Below are positions 22,480 to 34,515 of a stretch of 64,000 nt of DNA, one piece after another. The notes beneath the pieces are model-generated. The model saw only the letters and a program-made list of their open reading frames with translations, did no database searches and was not told the origin of the DNA. Both the position numbers and the translations under genes were made by a program. Source of the DNA: Undaria pinnatifida (taxonomy: Eukaryota; Sar; Phaeophyceae; Laminariales; Alariaceae); contig JABAKD010000025.1 in assembly GCA_012845835.1 (NCBI GenBank), positions 29,209,761 to 29,273,760 on the forward strand, read 5' to 3'. Position 1 is the first letter of the stretch. Each line of letters begins with the position of its first letter.

Positions 22480-22575
22480 CGTGGCGGGGTGTTGGTGCTA
22501 CCCTTGAGGACGGCTATCTTATCGACGTTAGTGGCGCAAATCTTGCCGATGGTGATGAATGCGCCAACGACGGCG

Positions 22576-22672
22576 AACTGGTAACGGTGTACGTAGCCAC
22601 CACGTTAGGACGATGGAGGAAAGTACCGCGCTTGATGAGAGAGAAGGAGCGCCTGGTGTTGATGCCTCTTCG
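22576..22672 (+). mobile_element. tRNA-related repeat (S2 family), copy in segment A
   Basis: In order: GTAACGGTGTACGTAGCCAC, a GATGGAGGAAAGTACC stretch, TTGATGAGAGAGAAGGAGC and GCCTGGTGTTGATGCC. The first block looks like an A box and the last like a decayed B box. The same order is seen at 55,186-55,290 and five times at 57.9-58.9 kb, where the last block is closer to GCCTGGGTTCGATTTCCCG. It lies just upstream of the minus-strand gene. Confidence 0.5.
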
Positions 22673-24294
22673 CGTGCGATAGCCAAAAAGGAGATATTGT
22701 ACAGCTTTTGGGGGTTCGAAGCGATTGGAAGTGGGTGTGCTTTCTCGTGATGACTGTGCGGTCCGCTATCGTAAGCGGGCTGATGCAGTACTTGATTCTT
22801 GATTTTCTTCTCGTTTCGGACATACACCTGCGTTTGGTTTGATTTTGGGGGGGGCGCATGCATCCAAGTATTGTTATTATGGCTGTGTTTTGCACCCGAT
22901 AATGCGCAGTGTGAGCTTCAACATCTACGAAGTAGCACCCACAAACATTCCCAGAAGGAGAGTAGATAACACCAAGAAAAACGCATGAAACAGGAAACCC
23001 ATGCACACACTATACCTCCCTTCTGTACTTGATGCTATTGTTCCCGCTAGTGTACCTGGTATGTTATTATTCCACTGGCCAGTTGAAAATATTGTGGAGC
23101 GCTTGTTCCGATCATGCCATCCATCCACATACCAAAAGAAAATCCAGAATCCAATTATATATTTTTGTTGTGGTTTTGCTTGCCATCCGACAATGTGCAG
23201 CATGAGCTTCAACGTCGATCACTCCTAGACATTCCACACGGCGGACAGATAATCGATCCCCACTTGATGATCTAGGCATTTCAGGAAGATCTGTATGGCC
23301 TAAGTCGTGCTGTTGCCGAATGGGGGCCGCAGGGTTTGCATGATCTAGCACATATTTCTCAGGATGAGTCTGCACTCCACATACGAGCATGCAGATCCTG
23401 CACGACATCGCATAACGGAAGCTACAGGATCTACTGCAGATCCAGATCGTGATCTGTCTGAGGTGCAAATCGACATCACTTGCGCAAAGCTTAATATCCC
23501 TTAATTCAATCGTGCCCAGTATACTGATGCAGTCCACTTTATACCGGTGGATGTTGTCTTTTATCAAATCAAAGAATTACTGATTGAGTCCAGCGTACTG
23601 GCCACCCGACCAAGCATCAACTTTTGAGCCGAAAATAATCAACATATACGACAGCGGTGGGGGCAACCAACACGAAAATTTAGCAATCGAGCTACAGATA
23701 AATTATGCTGATATTGTTTGTAGTCATACTCTCATCGCCGGGGCCCATGGGTGCTTATTGCGCGATTACGCAACTACTTGTGGTTGATCAACAGCTTCTT
23801 GACGACAAGCAAATAATCCACCAAGGAAATAAATGACGAATATTCAATACGACGTAATCAAATCGCTTTCGCCAGACAGAGCACAGATCTCGTCGCACCA
23901 ATACATCGCGGCCCAGTGTATTCTTCAATAAGATACTGTATTGTATCATAACAACGTCAATACATCAACCATAGAAATTTATCAACCTATCTTCATCCTG
24001 AAGTGTTTCTCAGCCGAAGATCCAACCACAACGCTCGCCACCTCTCGCGCCCTAGAGCACGGATGCACATGAAATTGTCGACGCTGTCATCTACATTCGT
24101 GTGGCCTTGTTCGGAGCCACGCGGGTTGGCCGTGAATTCCTTGCATCGCTACATCGATGGTCAATCACGAAGTAATCGTCAACGTCGAGCATTCGTGTTA
24201 ATCGTTTTGCCTAGAGGAGCAGGATTTCGTTGGGTTCTACCAGGTTGTGCCTGTAGCAAAGAACAAGTATAATCATGAGTCATACAAGAGCTCC

Positions 24295-24326
24295 GCATGG
24301 GTGCCGGCGAATGCCGGCACCCATGC
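24295..24326. repeat. Perfect 14-bp hairpin with a GAAT loop
   Basis: GCATGGGTGCCGGC at 24,295-24,308 is followed by GAAT and the exact reverse complement at 24,313-24,326. It is GC-rich and would be very stable as RNA or cruciform. It is not followed by a T run, so it is not an obvious terminator. Confidence 0.8.
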
Positions 24327-24752
24327 TCCGGGTAGGGCAGGGCAGCACTTCGACTTGTTCGATTCAATATTCGATAGAGAGTGAAAACCGTTACCACACA
24401 ACACATAGTTTACGCGTGTAGAACGTAAAGTAATGCCAAGAGATGGATATAGACTTAACAGTGGACTACTTACCACTTCTCTTGTGTCCTCCGTTTCTCC
24501 GTTTTTTGCGTGAATCCGATTCCGAGCTTCATCATATATATTTCGATCGGATAAATCCGAGCCCACGCAGACTGACCCCCTATTCTGGCCACGAAGAGAA
24601 GTTTCGAGTGCGTTTCTTGACGTTTCGACTCAACCAAGCATCCAGGGCCAGCAGAGAGATGTGGCCAAATGTTTGCTGCATGTTCTCTACGTAGCAACTG
24701 ACAGGCGCGCACTGAGCCAGCTTCTGCTACTGCATGCATGACACCATAATAT

Positions 24753-24855
24753 AATACGCGCGATCGCAGTATCACGCACAGCTTGCAAATATGAGTTTCG
24801 ACAAAATCTTTGATCTCACATCAGCTAGCTGCTGATGGAGTGTATTTTTATTTTT
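24753..24855 (-). repeat. R1 dispersed repeat, partial copy
   Basis: ATACGCGCGATCGCAGTATC, CAGCTTGCAAATATGAG, TTTCGACAAAATCTTTGATC and GGAGTGTATTTTTATTTTTAT occur in the order found at 15.6 kb. It carries an internal TCAGCTAGCTGCTGA palindrome. Confidence 0.65.
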
Positions 24856-25198
24856 ATGATTTCTAGATCCGAGGCTCGCAGACCGACTGTGTCTCTGTGT
24901 GTGTATAGTGATCGTGGAGAGACTTGCAGACGGTATTCTAGCCGTGAAACACGGTGTCGCTGCCTTCGCCATTCAATTCCGCGAATGCCACTGTAATAAT
25001 GCTGCTACTTGTTGCTGTAGACCACTCTTGCCTGGTCGATGGAATATTAGTAGTACGCGATAGCACTGAACAAAGAATTTGTACTTGAGAATTTCAGGCT
25101 CGATCGAGTTTTAGACAAAGATATAAACACAACATTCCTGGTATGGCCTTTTTGTCTGATTGCTGGTCGCTCATTGGCTGGGGATCGTACATAAAGTA

Positions 25199-25770
25199 AC
25201 TGTCATCTGGGGACGATAGGGCCCATTCCCAGAATCATAATCCATTAACATATATGCAACTCCAACAACCCGGGAGCGAACACGGATATATCACCAGGAT
25301 TGATACCTACCCGCACAGTGTGGAAATCCCCAATGCCACCGACCAGCCGATATCTAACTGGTTGGGGTTCGTATATTGTAGAGCCAGCTCCACCCGGGGG
25401 CGATAGGGCCCCATCCCCGGTCCAGGAGTCATTCCAAATATCTAAAAATTAGACACACGGGGGAAGAAAACCGAGTTCTCTCGGGTCGACACCGCCCCTC
25501 ACGGTGTGGAAACCCCAGCTCCATTGGCTAGAATCGCTGATTGGTTCGAGCTCCACAGCGGCCCCCCACCCTATTCGAAGGATGGTAAGAGGCTCACCAA
25601 CCGATGGGGGGCAGTTCCGTCGCACACGGGGGAGATAGAGCCCCATCCCCGGTTCAGTAATCCTCCGAAAATCTCTACAGCCCCAGCAACGCGGGAACTA
25701 TAACGATGATCTCCCGGGTCGATATACCTCCCCGCACGACGTGTCAACCCCGACTCTATAGGATTATTTC
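25199..25770. repeat. Tandem repeat of about 190-230 bp, three units
   Basis: The phrase GGGG-CGATAGGGCCCCATCCCCGG starts units near 25,210, 25,397 and 25,628. Each is followed by CCAGCAACCCGGGA-like and CGGGTCGATACC-CCCGCAC-GTGTGGAAACCCC-like sequence. The units are diverged and not equal in length. Long frames are absent. Confidence 0.65.
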
Positions 25771-26740
25771 TCGTGATTAGCTGGTAGGCTTTGACCCAAT
25801 AAGCTCACAATTACTTCGACCGAGTCGGGTTTTCTCGCATACTTCTCGCATACGGCAAACATTTGTAATGCGATGGCAGTTCAATGAGTTATTTGCATGA
25901 TAGGTCGCACAATAAAAGCGATTTTGAGCCTATACGAAGTATTTTCAGGTTTGCGTGCCGAGCAAGCACGCTCAAAATGAGGATGAAAAACACTTGAACA
26001 GCAACAACAGCACCAAACGCAATATAAATGGACGAATTTGAGCCATTTGCATGCAGGATTCAGGCCCTCCCGTTTATAAGCACAATTCATTTCCAACAAA
26101 AATGGGATGTTCAAAGAAAAACGACATAATGATATGTGGAACTAAGACTGGCACGACTCGAGCATAATAACCAACCGTGGAAAAAAGTCTGAAATTAGGC
26201 CAAAACAGTGCGTATTTGACTCACTGGCATGATGGTCGAATGATCGTGGATTACTTGCTGTGCCCGAATAATCACCTCTTTGTCGCTTATGCGGCCCCGA
26301 AAAAATCGCTGAGAATTCCGATTTCATTCGCTTATTGGAGGTCAGAAACCTAAGCTCGCTACTATTTCCGCGGGGGTTTTCTTGCATACTTCTCGCGCAG
26401 GGCAAAAAATTGACATGCGATCGCAACCGCAAGTCGTCCCAAACGCTCGGCCTCGGGATGAATCTATGCAGTAGGTGCCTAGAGCGTCACGATGAATCCA
26501 TTTTGGATCATAAGAAGAGCGGTCAAATCGCCATGTCCCGGCATACTAACAGCCATATATATTGCCCACAACATATAAGAGCAATGAGCGCCTGCTTCGG
26601 CTTGACACAGGGTGATCTTGAATCGGAATATAATACCCCTTTTCTTTCTCCTCTGTCTTTTCTATTATTTTCTTTGTTCCAATTTACTTGCGTCTGACGT
26701 GCGTATGCGTAGTGATAGGTACCACGAGATATTTGGGCAG

Positions 26741-26930
26741 AAGATCCCTATTTTTTATGATACTGCTATATCGTGGATTGCTGTGGCGCACAGGAGATAT
26801 TGCCAAGAAGATCCCTCTTACTCTGTATCATCGGTTAATTCCTGGCGGACACGACGAGATGACATTTTCAAGAAGATCCCTATATTTTATTATACTGTCA
26901 TCAATTAATTGCCGCTCGATCAATTGCGAT
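26741..26930. repeat. 66-bp tandem repeat, three units
   Basis: AGAAGATCCCT followed by TATTTTTTAT-like sequence recurs near 26,741, 26,807 and 26,872. Each is followed by sequence resembling ACTG-TAT-AT and, in two units, GAGAT. Confidence 0.6.
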
Positions 26931-28034
26931 TGTTTGGTTTACTGTCTCGCAGTCTGTGGCCACATAATGATAATAAGTTGTACCTCTCTAGGATGAAGAA
27001 TCAGCACGGACACTGGGTGTCATGATGTTGTTGGGTAGGAAACGGCCCCCCTCGAAGACAGCGAACGCTCGAACGAAGGTATTTGACCTTGAAAACCGAT
27101 ATCGAAAAGCAACGACACAGCAGTCAGTCGTACGATGTGCACAATAGGCCAAACGCTTCGAGGTGTGACCATGAAAAAAGCGTGGTGGGGACGAAATAAG
27201 AAGCCAAATGGAAATGATGTCAACTTGGAAATACATGTTTTCCCACATGTTTTTTTCGTTCAAGCTCTGCATATATATGCCAAGATCCAAGGATAGCTCG
27301 GGCGTATACCGCCCAAAATACAAAAAATTACGCACTTCTCACTGGTCTCGCTCAGCCCACGTACCCGATCTCGGCCAGGTGCGGAACGGATACGGCAGGG
27401 CGAGGGGCGTTTGAGCGGCTCCCCGAAGACGGCGCTCGGACGAAGCTATTTGACCGAGAATTCCAGCTCCGAGAATCGCATACTGAGGCCGAGATCGAAA
27501 AAAAGTCCTGACCGAATCACCCCGAAAAAAAGAATGATCAAAAATATTTATTGTAGCTTCTTAGTTAGGTTGCTCATGTGCCGGTTGCTTTGATTCTTTA
27601 GCAATCGACCATGTAGCCCAAACGAAGAGTTCTACAAGACACCTGCTCAGCTGGTGGTAGAAAGGGCAGCTTAATGTAGAAAACATATACATACGTGGTA
27701 CCTTGTATTCACGATCCAGGTATAGTGGGGTACCCGATTTAAGATCCCTTTGGAACAGGCCAGTTTATCGCTTTTATCTCCACGCCGCCTTGTGTAAGAC
27801 CGGGTATCATAAATATATACCAGTAGGTTATAGTATAAGCATCACAATCCAGGTATAGGTTATAGTACAGGCGTCACAAGGCTTGACAAGCCGATTTCAC
27901 CCCTCTTAGGTCCGTTTTCTTTTATCGTGGACGCTGCTAAATTAGGCACCCTGCTTTACACGAACAAGCTGTTCAAAGAAAGGAGAAAAGTTGGATACTG
28001 AAACTGGTACGTCAACCAATATATATATTGATAA

Positions 28035-28352
28035 CCGGTCGCCCCGGTGGCGTATCAGGTTATCCTCGAGCCTGGTATAGGTCAGTTTCGTGAGTTCGAG
28101 CCCCGCCGAGTGCATACTCGTATAAATTCGTTGGGACTTTTTCTTGTGCACAAATTGACTTGCGGAAAGCGCGAGAGCGTGAGTTAGCAACATTCGATGA
28201 ACAATCGACGAGCAGTGGGATTGCTGAACCCTATGCGCGATAAAAATTGAAGGCAAGAACCGGGGAGGAGAAGGGATGACACCTGTGACCACGGCTTGTC
28301 CAGAAGCTGGAAGGGGAAAGTGTGCTAAAAATATATATATATATATATATAT
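28035..28352 (+). mobile_element. tRNA-derived SINE, copy 2
   Basis: Plus-strand copy of the element at 13,471-13,792. It begins CCGGTCGCCCCGGTGGCG, with an A-box-like TGGCGTATCAGG and B-box AGTTCGAGCCC. The shared body follows and the element ends in an (AT)n tail at about 28,329-28,352. This is the clearest copy for defining the ends. By eye it matches copy 1 at well over 90% in the body. Confidence 0.8.
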
Positions 28353-28421
28353 GATCTACGTTTCTACGGTCCCCGTGTTATTCGGATCGGCCGCAACCTA
28401 CTTATGATTATGTTATAAATT

Positions 28422-28510
28422 CCACTTTAGTGCGGTACCCCACTAAACCGGGATAGGTCGGGGTCCCCTTTTGATGCGGCCATCTTCGCTTGGAATGCAT
28501 TAAAGTGGAG
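28422..28510. repeat. Short inverted-repeat block
   Basis: CCACTTTAGTGC near 28,421 faces GCATTAAAGTGG near 28,497, an 11-of-12 inverted match about 75 bp apart. It may be a very short foldback element, but no target-site duplication is evident. Confidence 0.35.
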
Positions 28511-29930
28511 CCCTGACTGTAGTACTGTAAAGGTATCGTAAGAAAAAGCAGGAAATATATCCGTCGACAAAGAAAATAACACCATCCAACCAGCGTCGGG
28601 GAAGCACCCGTGCTGGGTCCAAAATACATGCCCTATTGAGGATTTGCTACTCCCGCTATGGTGCCGATACCGGCACTATAGAATACTAATTTAATATTGC
28701 GGTGCTCTACTAAAGCTGCTGGTCGGGCACAGTGATACATCGAGGCGGAAGGTATTATGTTTGACGGCGGGGAGGGGCCTCGGTAAGATATAGGGATATA
28801 ACCATGGGCTCTCTGACACCACAGTCGTAGGACCCCACGAGCAAAGTTTTGCGCGCTCCCGGCGCAAAACGCCAAACACAGAACAGTAGAAGCACACCAG
28901 AGTGCAAAGTCCGTCCTGTTGCTGTAGTCTTCGCAATTCAATGATATCAAGCGTGTACAGGTCCTACTTGGGTTTTTTTCCTCCTGCTTGTTACTATGTT
29001 GGTTTAACCAACTAACTGTTCATGTGCGATAATAGGCTATACCATGCCATATCAACATCAACGACGTCGCCAATGGCGCAAATCGTTCTACAACCACACT
29101 GAATGGTGCAAGCAAGGCGTTACGATCAACAATGCGCTCGTCCAAGCCACCACTACCTACGTGCAAAAACAGGGCGGGTATGTAGATCGAGGCTGGGGCT
29201 GCCCCAGGCGAAGCTTCCCCCTCAGTTTGGGTTGTGTAGCTTCCGTGATCACAATGGTTATAATCCAAACTCGCCCCTAAACTATCTTCTTGTTAACCCT
29301 GGCATTATACATTATCACCCAGAGACAAAAACGGCATGCAGATAGCGCCTATTATAGCATGAATAGTCTATACTTGTACATACTTTGAAGCGAACCCATG
29401 AGGGAAGGAAATGCTGAATAATTTTCGCGATAAAAATGTGGGGGGTGCACCGTTTTGAGAGAGGAGCTGTATGACCCCGGATCTGAGATGCTAAAAGGGA
29501 TGGAGCTGGAGATCAAGTGCAGAGAGAATACTCGTAGATGGTATATGGAAAGCAAGGGTTTGGTTACCAATCGACGTATGGTATAGAGTAAATTGCGAAC
29601 CTGTTTGGGCTGGTCGGTGGTACTTGCCCGGTTACTAACGCGGTGGCTACTGTAGTCTTTCTTTAGTGTTCAAGATATTTTGTTTACGTGATACCTAGCT
29701 ACATATATATAGCTCATTGGAATGACCCTGTGTTCCCCTTTTTCAACTTGGGACACCCCCTCAGATGTCAAGCGAATCACTTTCCGTAGGGGGGCCTTGT
29801 ATGAAGTAAATAAACCTCACCAGGATTTCAGGTTTTATGGTCGCTCGAACAGCCCAGCTCTTCGGAAACAACCCACAACCTAACAACTAAACTGACACAT
29901 TGTCCAGGCTGACGTACAGCTGTATTGTCC

Positions 29931-30208
29931 AATTTCTCGGTTATTCAGATCTTCGTGTCGAACGTGCAGTCTAGGTAGTACTCACAATACTTCTTTCTGC
30001 AATAAAAGAGTCCGGATCGGCATTTTCTGCATGATCCCACCAAAATCTCGGCGCAAACTTGCACAACCCAATTTCTCGGTTATTCAGATCTTCGTGTCGA
30101 ACGTGCAGTCTAGGTAGTACTCACAATACTTCTTTCTGCAATAAAAGAGTCCGGATCGGCATTTTCTGCATGATCCCACCAAAATCTCGGCGCAAACTTG
30201 CACAACCC
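29931..30208. repeat. Exact 139-bp tandem duplication
   Basis: 29,931-30,069 is followed immediately by 30,070-30,208, which I read as identical throughout. Lack of divergence means a very recent duplication, or an assembly artefact at a tandem repeat. Confidence 0.9.
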
Positions 30209-30243
30209 AGGGGCGAGACTGTACAGCTACAAGCACACAGCTA

Positions 30244-30368
30244 TACCCGGTTTCATGCGCACCTCTGCTGCTCACTCGTTATACTCGTTCACCTATTGCT
30301 AAGCTATAATACCCGGTTTCATGCGCCCCTCTGCTGCTCACCCGCTATACCCGTTCACTTGTTGCTAA
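30244..30368. repeat. 66-bp tandem duplication
   Basis: TACCCGGTTTCATGCGC occurs at 30,244 and 30,310. It is followed both times by CCTCTGCTGCTCAC and TTGCTAAG with few substitutions. It directly follows the 139-bp duplication. Confidence 0.75.
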
Positions 30369-33328
30369 GTAAGATGGCGAAGTCTAAACTTCAAGGCATA
30401 TTCAACAGGTGTCCGTTTTGGCTTTCGGTGATCAGCATTATACTAGTATCCCGGCCATTGAAAAATGTTGACCGGTCATCACAACCCCACCCAGAGCTCG
30501 GCACTGGACACAATGCCCGTTAATCGGCCTGGCACACGCCGGCATATTGTATAGCCGGGCGCTGGCCGGCATTTTACAGGCGGGCGCTCGCTGGCATTAT
30601 ACAGAGACAGACCTCTTTACTATTGCTGCTGCAGCATGCTGTACTTTCCGCAGTGAGTACGTTGTTCTGGCCAGCATCCTACACAGAGTAGTCAGTCATA
30701 GATACATCAGCACCGTAGTAAAAGTGTCAGTGTGATCTATACACAAGAAACGGAGGAGTACAAGTGTATTTTAGATTCCTTCTTCGCGTAAACGCTACAC
30801 TCGTGCACCCTTTTCTTCCATCTTTGGGTGAACCTATAATTGCTGGTGTGTCGTTCACGGCAGACAGGTCCCTAGTCGATATACTTCGAAGCTTGTGATA
30901 GATCTGCGTGGTCTAGATCATGTTAAGAGATCGAGAGATGCATGGTTTGAAATGCCTACGAGTAGCACTCGTTTGCCTGGATCGATCTGTACTATACAGA
31001 TCCTGCAAAACATGTGACAACGGCAGATCACGATCTAGATAATCTTACATGATCAGCGTGGTCTAAATCATGTTGCCGGATAGAGAGCTGTATATGATTC
31101 GCATGGCCTAAAACTTGTGCCTCGGATTCGATCTGTACTGTTAAGGTGTTGCCTTGCGGGATCCTTGTCGATATGATCCTCAGAAGGGACACAGGATGCT
31201 GTGCGTCTATCGCGAGACCACAGCTGACAGCAGTACAAAACCCAGGAAGGCAGTAGATTCTTATTGTTATCAAGCAAGGCTTGCTGCTTTAGGTCAGGAT
31301 ACAAGAGTGATCGAGAGCGTAGAGGAGAGGAGGGGGGGGGGTGGAAGCTTGGCTCTGGCCAAGCTCCAAATACCGGCTCTTGTACTGGCAAGGTATTCAA
31401 AGCTTCATGCCAAAGGTCAATCCTGAGTGCAAGCTGATAACTGCCTACGTCGGCCACTTCTACAAGGCCACGTGTGTGACTCATTGCATGCTTGAAGTGG
31501 GAGTGAGGACAGACTCGAAATACAATCAATTACATCGAGTCCCTCGTGTTCTCCTAAGATCCATCATACTCTTTCTGCGAAAGTGCAGCTACTTACTCTA
31601 AGCCAAAGCGCAGGATGCTACCATTGTTACGTTTCCTACATGCCCCCGCAGATCACGTGGGTCATTATACTATTGTGCAATATATACGTACGTGCCGAAT
31701 CCTGGATCGCGCGACAGCCTTCCTGGACACTCTATTGATTCCGAATCTCAAATTCCGATTCCGAATCGCACAATGAATGAAATAATAACGGAAATCAGAC
31801 CTTAACTTATCAGCAGAGATATAGCTCATCAGCAGATGTAGACGGTTGGTCTATAGCTTAAGCAGATAGCGGATACCTAGTGGAACACTTTAACAGTACT
31901 GCACAGATTGTGCAAAACATACCTTAACGATAGATATAGGATCTAGATCTAGATATAGAAACGATCTAGATCGTGTTCTGACACGCGTGTGCAATTTGAC
32001 ATTAATTTAACAAATTTGACGCGAGTCGTCGAATTAAAGGAAGCGCTGAACCCCATTGGCGATAGTATTGAGGACACGCGCTGTAGTGAGGCCAATGGGG
32101 GGGCAGAGTTGGCTACGTGACGCCGGATCTGAGTTACGAAAAAGGAGCTCGGACACATGGCACTGTTAGTACTAATACTACGATTAGTACTAATAGACTA
32201 TGGTAGAGGTGCACCATTTTTTTTCCGAGGCTCCTAGCCACTCGAGGAGCTCTGTACTGTTACTAGTATACCTCACCCCTAGAAAAATGTTTTTGAGAAA
32301 AAAGAAGGTGCATCCCGATGACGAATCCTACGGCCTAGGTATTATACAAAAAAAATCACATTGCAAAACAAGAATGACATGTCCGACGATTTTGGGTCTA
32401 TGAGCCTCCGTGTAATGGAGCGCCCTCCGTTGAAGGATAACTTACAGATTCGACGTGAAACCGTGTCACCGTCACACCCGTCATTCATAAAACATTTCGG
32501 CCAAAACGTTCTACTTGCAACCCTAGTGCAGCAGGCTTCCGAGTATACCACCACTACATACCTCAAGGCTCATTTCCCTGCATAAGCCGTACCGGAAATT
32601 TTCCTTTTTACATTTTTTTCGCAAGGATGTCAGCCGTGAGTTCCACGAATTTCGGGTCAACACTCATCTTTGCAAGCTGCGTTGTTGGTACTTGTAATAT
32701 ACTATGTGGGTGAGTTTTTTCTTAATGTGAGGGGTCCTATTATTTTTGTTCAAAAGAATATAGTCTATATATTCTATGTTTCGTTGTCTCCACTATAATG
32801 GTTGCTGGTATTTTATAAGAATATTTCAAGGACGTCTATTTGTACGTACGTGTATGAACGGAAGCGTAAGGCCCGTTTGCTTTTTCACATTAATATCCAA
32901 ACATTTCTTATATTTCCGTTCAGCGTTCTCGCCCCATTCTCGACGGGTATTTGAGGAAAGTGTTTCATTCATATTGATATCCTGGCGTTCCTTATGTTTG
33001 CGCCCATAATGGTGCATTTTTAGCGGTGCTTTTTTCGCTCTACATTTTCCCACCTCGGCCTGGTGGGAGTGCTTCGCGCCACCGCTGCTTGGTAGCAGCG
33101 GCAACTTTGTGACGGAGAGCGACGTCGGAGACGCGGGCTGTGACGTACGTGTGGCGGGACCGATACATGCGGGGGCGTGAGGGGGGCACGAGGGAGCTGC
33201 GATGAGATTTGGTGTTGCGCGAAACCAGGCCTTGCACACAGTGACTTTTGTGGAATGCTGCGAACATGACACGTCTACCTCTAAGGATACGAGTTAGTAC
33301 CTAGCGAACGTGGCTTTTGATTGTGAAC
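30369..33328. other. Gene-free stretch
   Basis: No gene is supportable. GATC-rich repeats at 30,890-31,140 contain several copies of GATCTGCGTGGTCTAGATCATGTT-like sequence. A plus-strand R1 partial copy lies at 32,622-32,690 (GTCAGCCGTGAG ... TTTGCAAGCTGCGTTG). GATCTAGATC-rich sequence lies at 31,935-31,975. Two overlapping minus-strand frames at 32,826-33,272 show no domain. Confidence 0.45.
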
Positions 33329-33605
33329 TATAGACCAAGGCTACGGTAGGGGGGGTACCCCTATTTTCACTGGTGTGTTTGAGCCACTCGCACGAGTGAC
33401 TCTGTACCCCACGAATGAAGATGGTTTAGGCACTTGTTTTGGCGCAGCTTAAATCACCTTTGCATTGCGGATTGATTTCGTCAATGTAAAACATGAAGAA
33501 AACGTAAGATCTCGTAGGAACAAAGGGGTTACTCGCGCGAGTGACTCCTAGCCACTGAAATAAAAGGCCCAAAAGGGGACCCCCCTACCGTAGCCTGGGT
33601 CTATA
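33329..33605. mobile_element. TIR miniature element M2, copy 1
   Basis: Both ends start TATAGACC, then one variable base, then AGGCTACGGTAGGGGGG, in opposite orientation, so the terminal inverted repeats reach about 26 bp with one mismatch. Further in, both arms carry a CACTCG-CGAGTG palindrome and a GTACCCC/GGGGTTAC block. The element is 277 bp with no frame for a transposase. It sits in TATA/TATA flanks, so a TA or TATA target duplication is possible. A diverged second copy is at 57,395-57,680. Confidence 0.75.
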
Positions 33606-34386
33606 CCAGGTTTGAAACAGAGCAGCGCGTGCACGAGCGACGAGTAGCGTGAGAACAGGAGCTGTAGTGAACGATAATCGGCGCAAATTACAGTAAAAGG
33701 CACACATTTTCCCCTGACGTGAACAACCGCGTACAATCGAGGGCATTCAACCAACCGCACAGCACGGTACATCTGTTCCTTCTCACAGAGTCAAAACCCT
33801 TCGAGCCGCAAGCGTCTCTCGGTACAGCAACCCAGACAGACAGAGTTTTGTACTTGGTATTGTATTGTTACAAATAATCAGTGACAGTTACAAGTGTTAG
33901 TTACAGGGACAGGCGTATTGCGGGTCTACTGCACGTACCTGGTGTGGTATAATAATACTTTGAACACAGGTATCTCGGTACAACCCTAAACCACAAAGAT
34001 ACCCTGCTGTTATTGCTGTTCATACCAGGTATATACAACCGAATCATACCAGTTATTAATAGTACGAGTTTGTTTATACATCGAATCGGAAAAAATGGTG
34101 TGTGTCGTAAATCGTATCAGGCATTCCAAACTTTTTCATCGAGGAGGGGAGTGGGAGCATGATGCGACGACGCGCGTAGACGGTACAACAGGATTATTGT
34201 CCAGAGATTTAATGCTCGAATCCCACAAACGGAAACGGTGGGCAGATACACAGCGCGAACAATCGAGGACCTTCGACGGCTTGAAAGAGACCACGCGCAT
34301 ACAGCACATACATCCACTCCTACCTGTTTACAGGGCCAAATGCCCTCGTGCCGCAACCAAGCGTCACCGTACAAACTCAAACCTGA

Positions 34387-34515
34387 AAATGCACCAAACC
34401 AGCGATGAACGAAATCATGCAGACAGGTAGCCAAACTCGGCGATGAACGAAAGCAGGCATACAGGCAATCAACCAAAAACAACGATGGCCGAAAGCAGGC
34501 ACACAGGCGGACAGG
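34387..34515. repeat. 48-bp tandem repeat, about 2.7 units
   Basis: GCGATGAACGAAA-CAGGCA-ACAGG-like units recur near 34,402, 34,441 and 34,481. They read as CXXAFXHR-type peptides on the minus strand, which is a repeat artefact. Confidence 0.55.

Larger units (their letters stand above)
18515..23300. repeat. Segmental duplication, segment A
   Basis: About 4.8 kb that is collinear, same orientation, with 42,815-55,910. Matching landmarks include the CATTTATAC-type region at 18,540 / 42,840, the GGACGGTCGCC-CACGCACGGCGTCC block at 19,930 / 44,296, the 3' end of the protein gene at 20,190 / 44,550, the GGCCAG-ACCCCT...CCGACCGGTT block at 21,357 / 54,900, and the DNA upstream of the gene to about 23,300 / 55,910. 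Identity by eye is about 85-90% in the best blocks. Outside these limits I cannot match the two sides. Confidence 0.85.
23301..28030. other. Gene-free stretch with several small repeats
   Basis: No gene is supportable. GATC-rich, AGATCTG-type sequence at 23,280-23,480 resembles 30,890-31,140. A GGTTTTCTCGCATACTTCTCGC phrase at 25,830 recurs near 26,377. A CTCGAAGACAGCGAACGCTCG / CCCGAAGACGGCGCTCGGACG pair is followed by TATTTGACC (27,050 and 27,420). GCGTAGTGATAGGTACCACG and its left flank near 26,690-26,730 recur at 37,140-37,185. Hairpins and tandem arrays are annotated separately. Confidence 0.45.
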
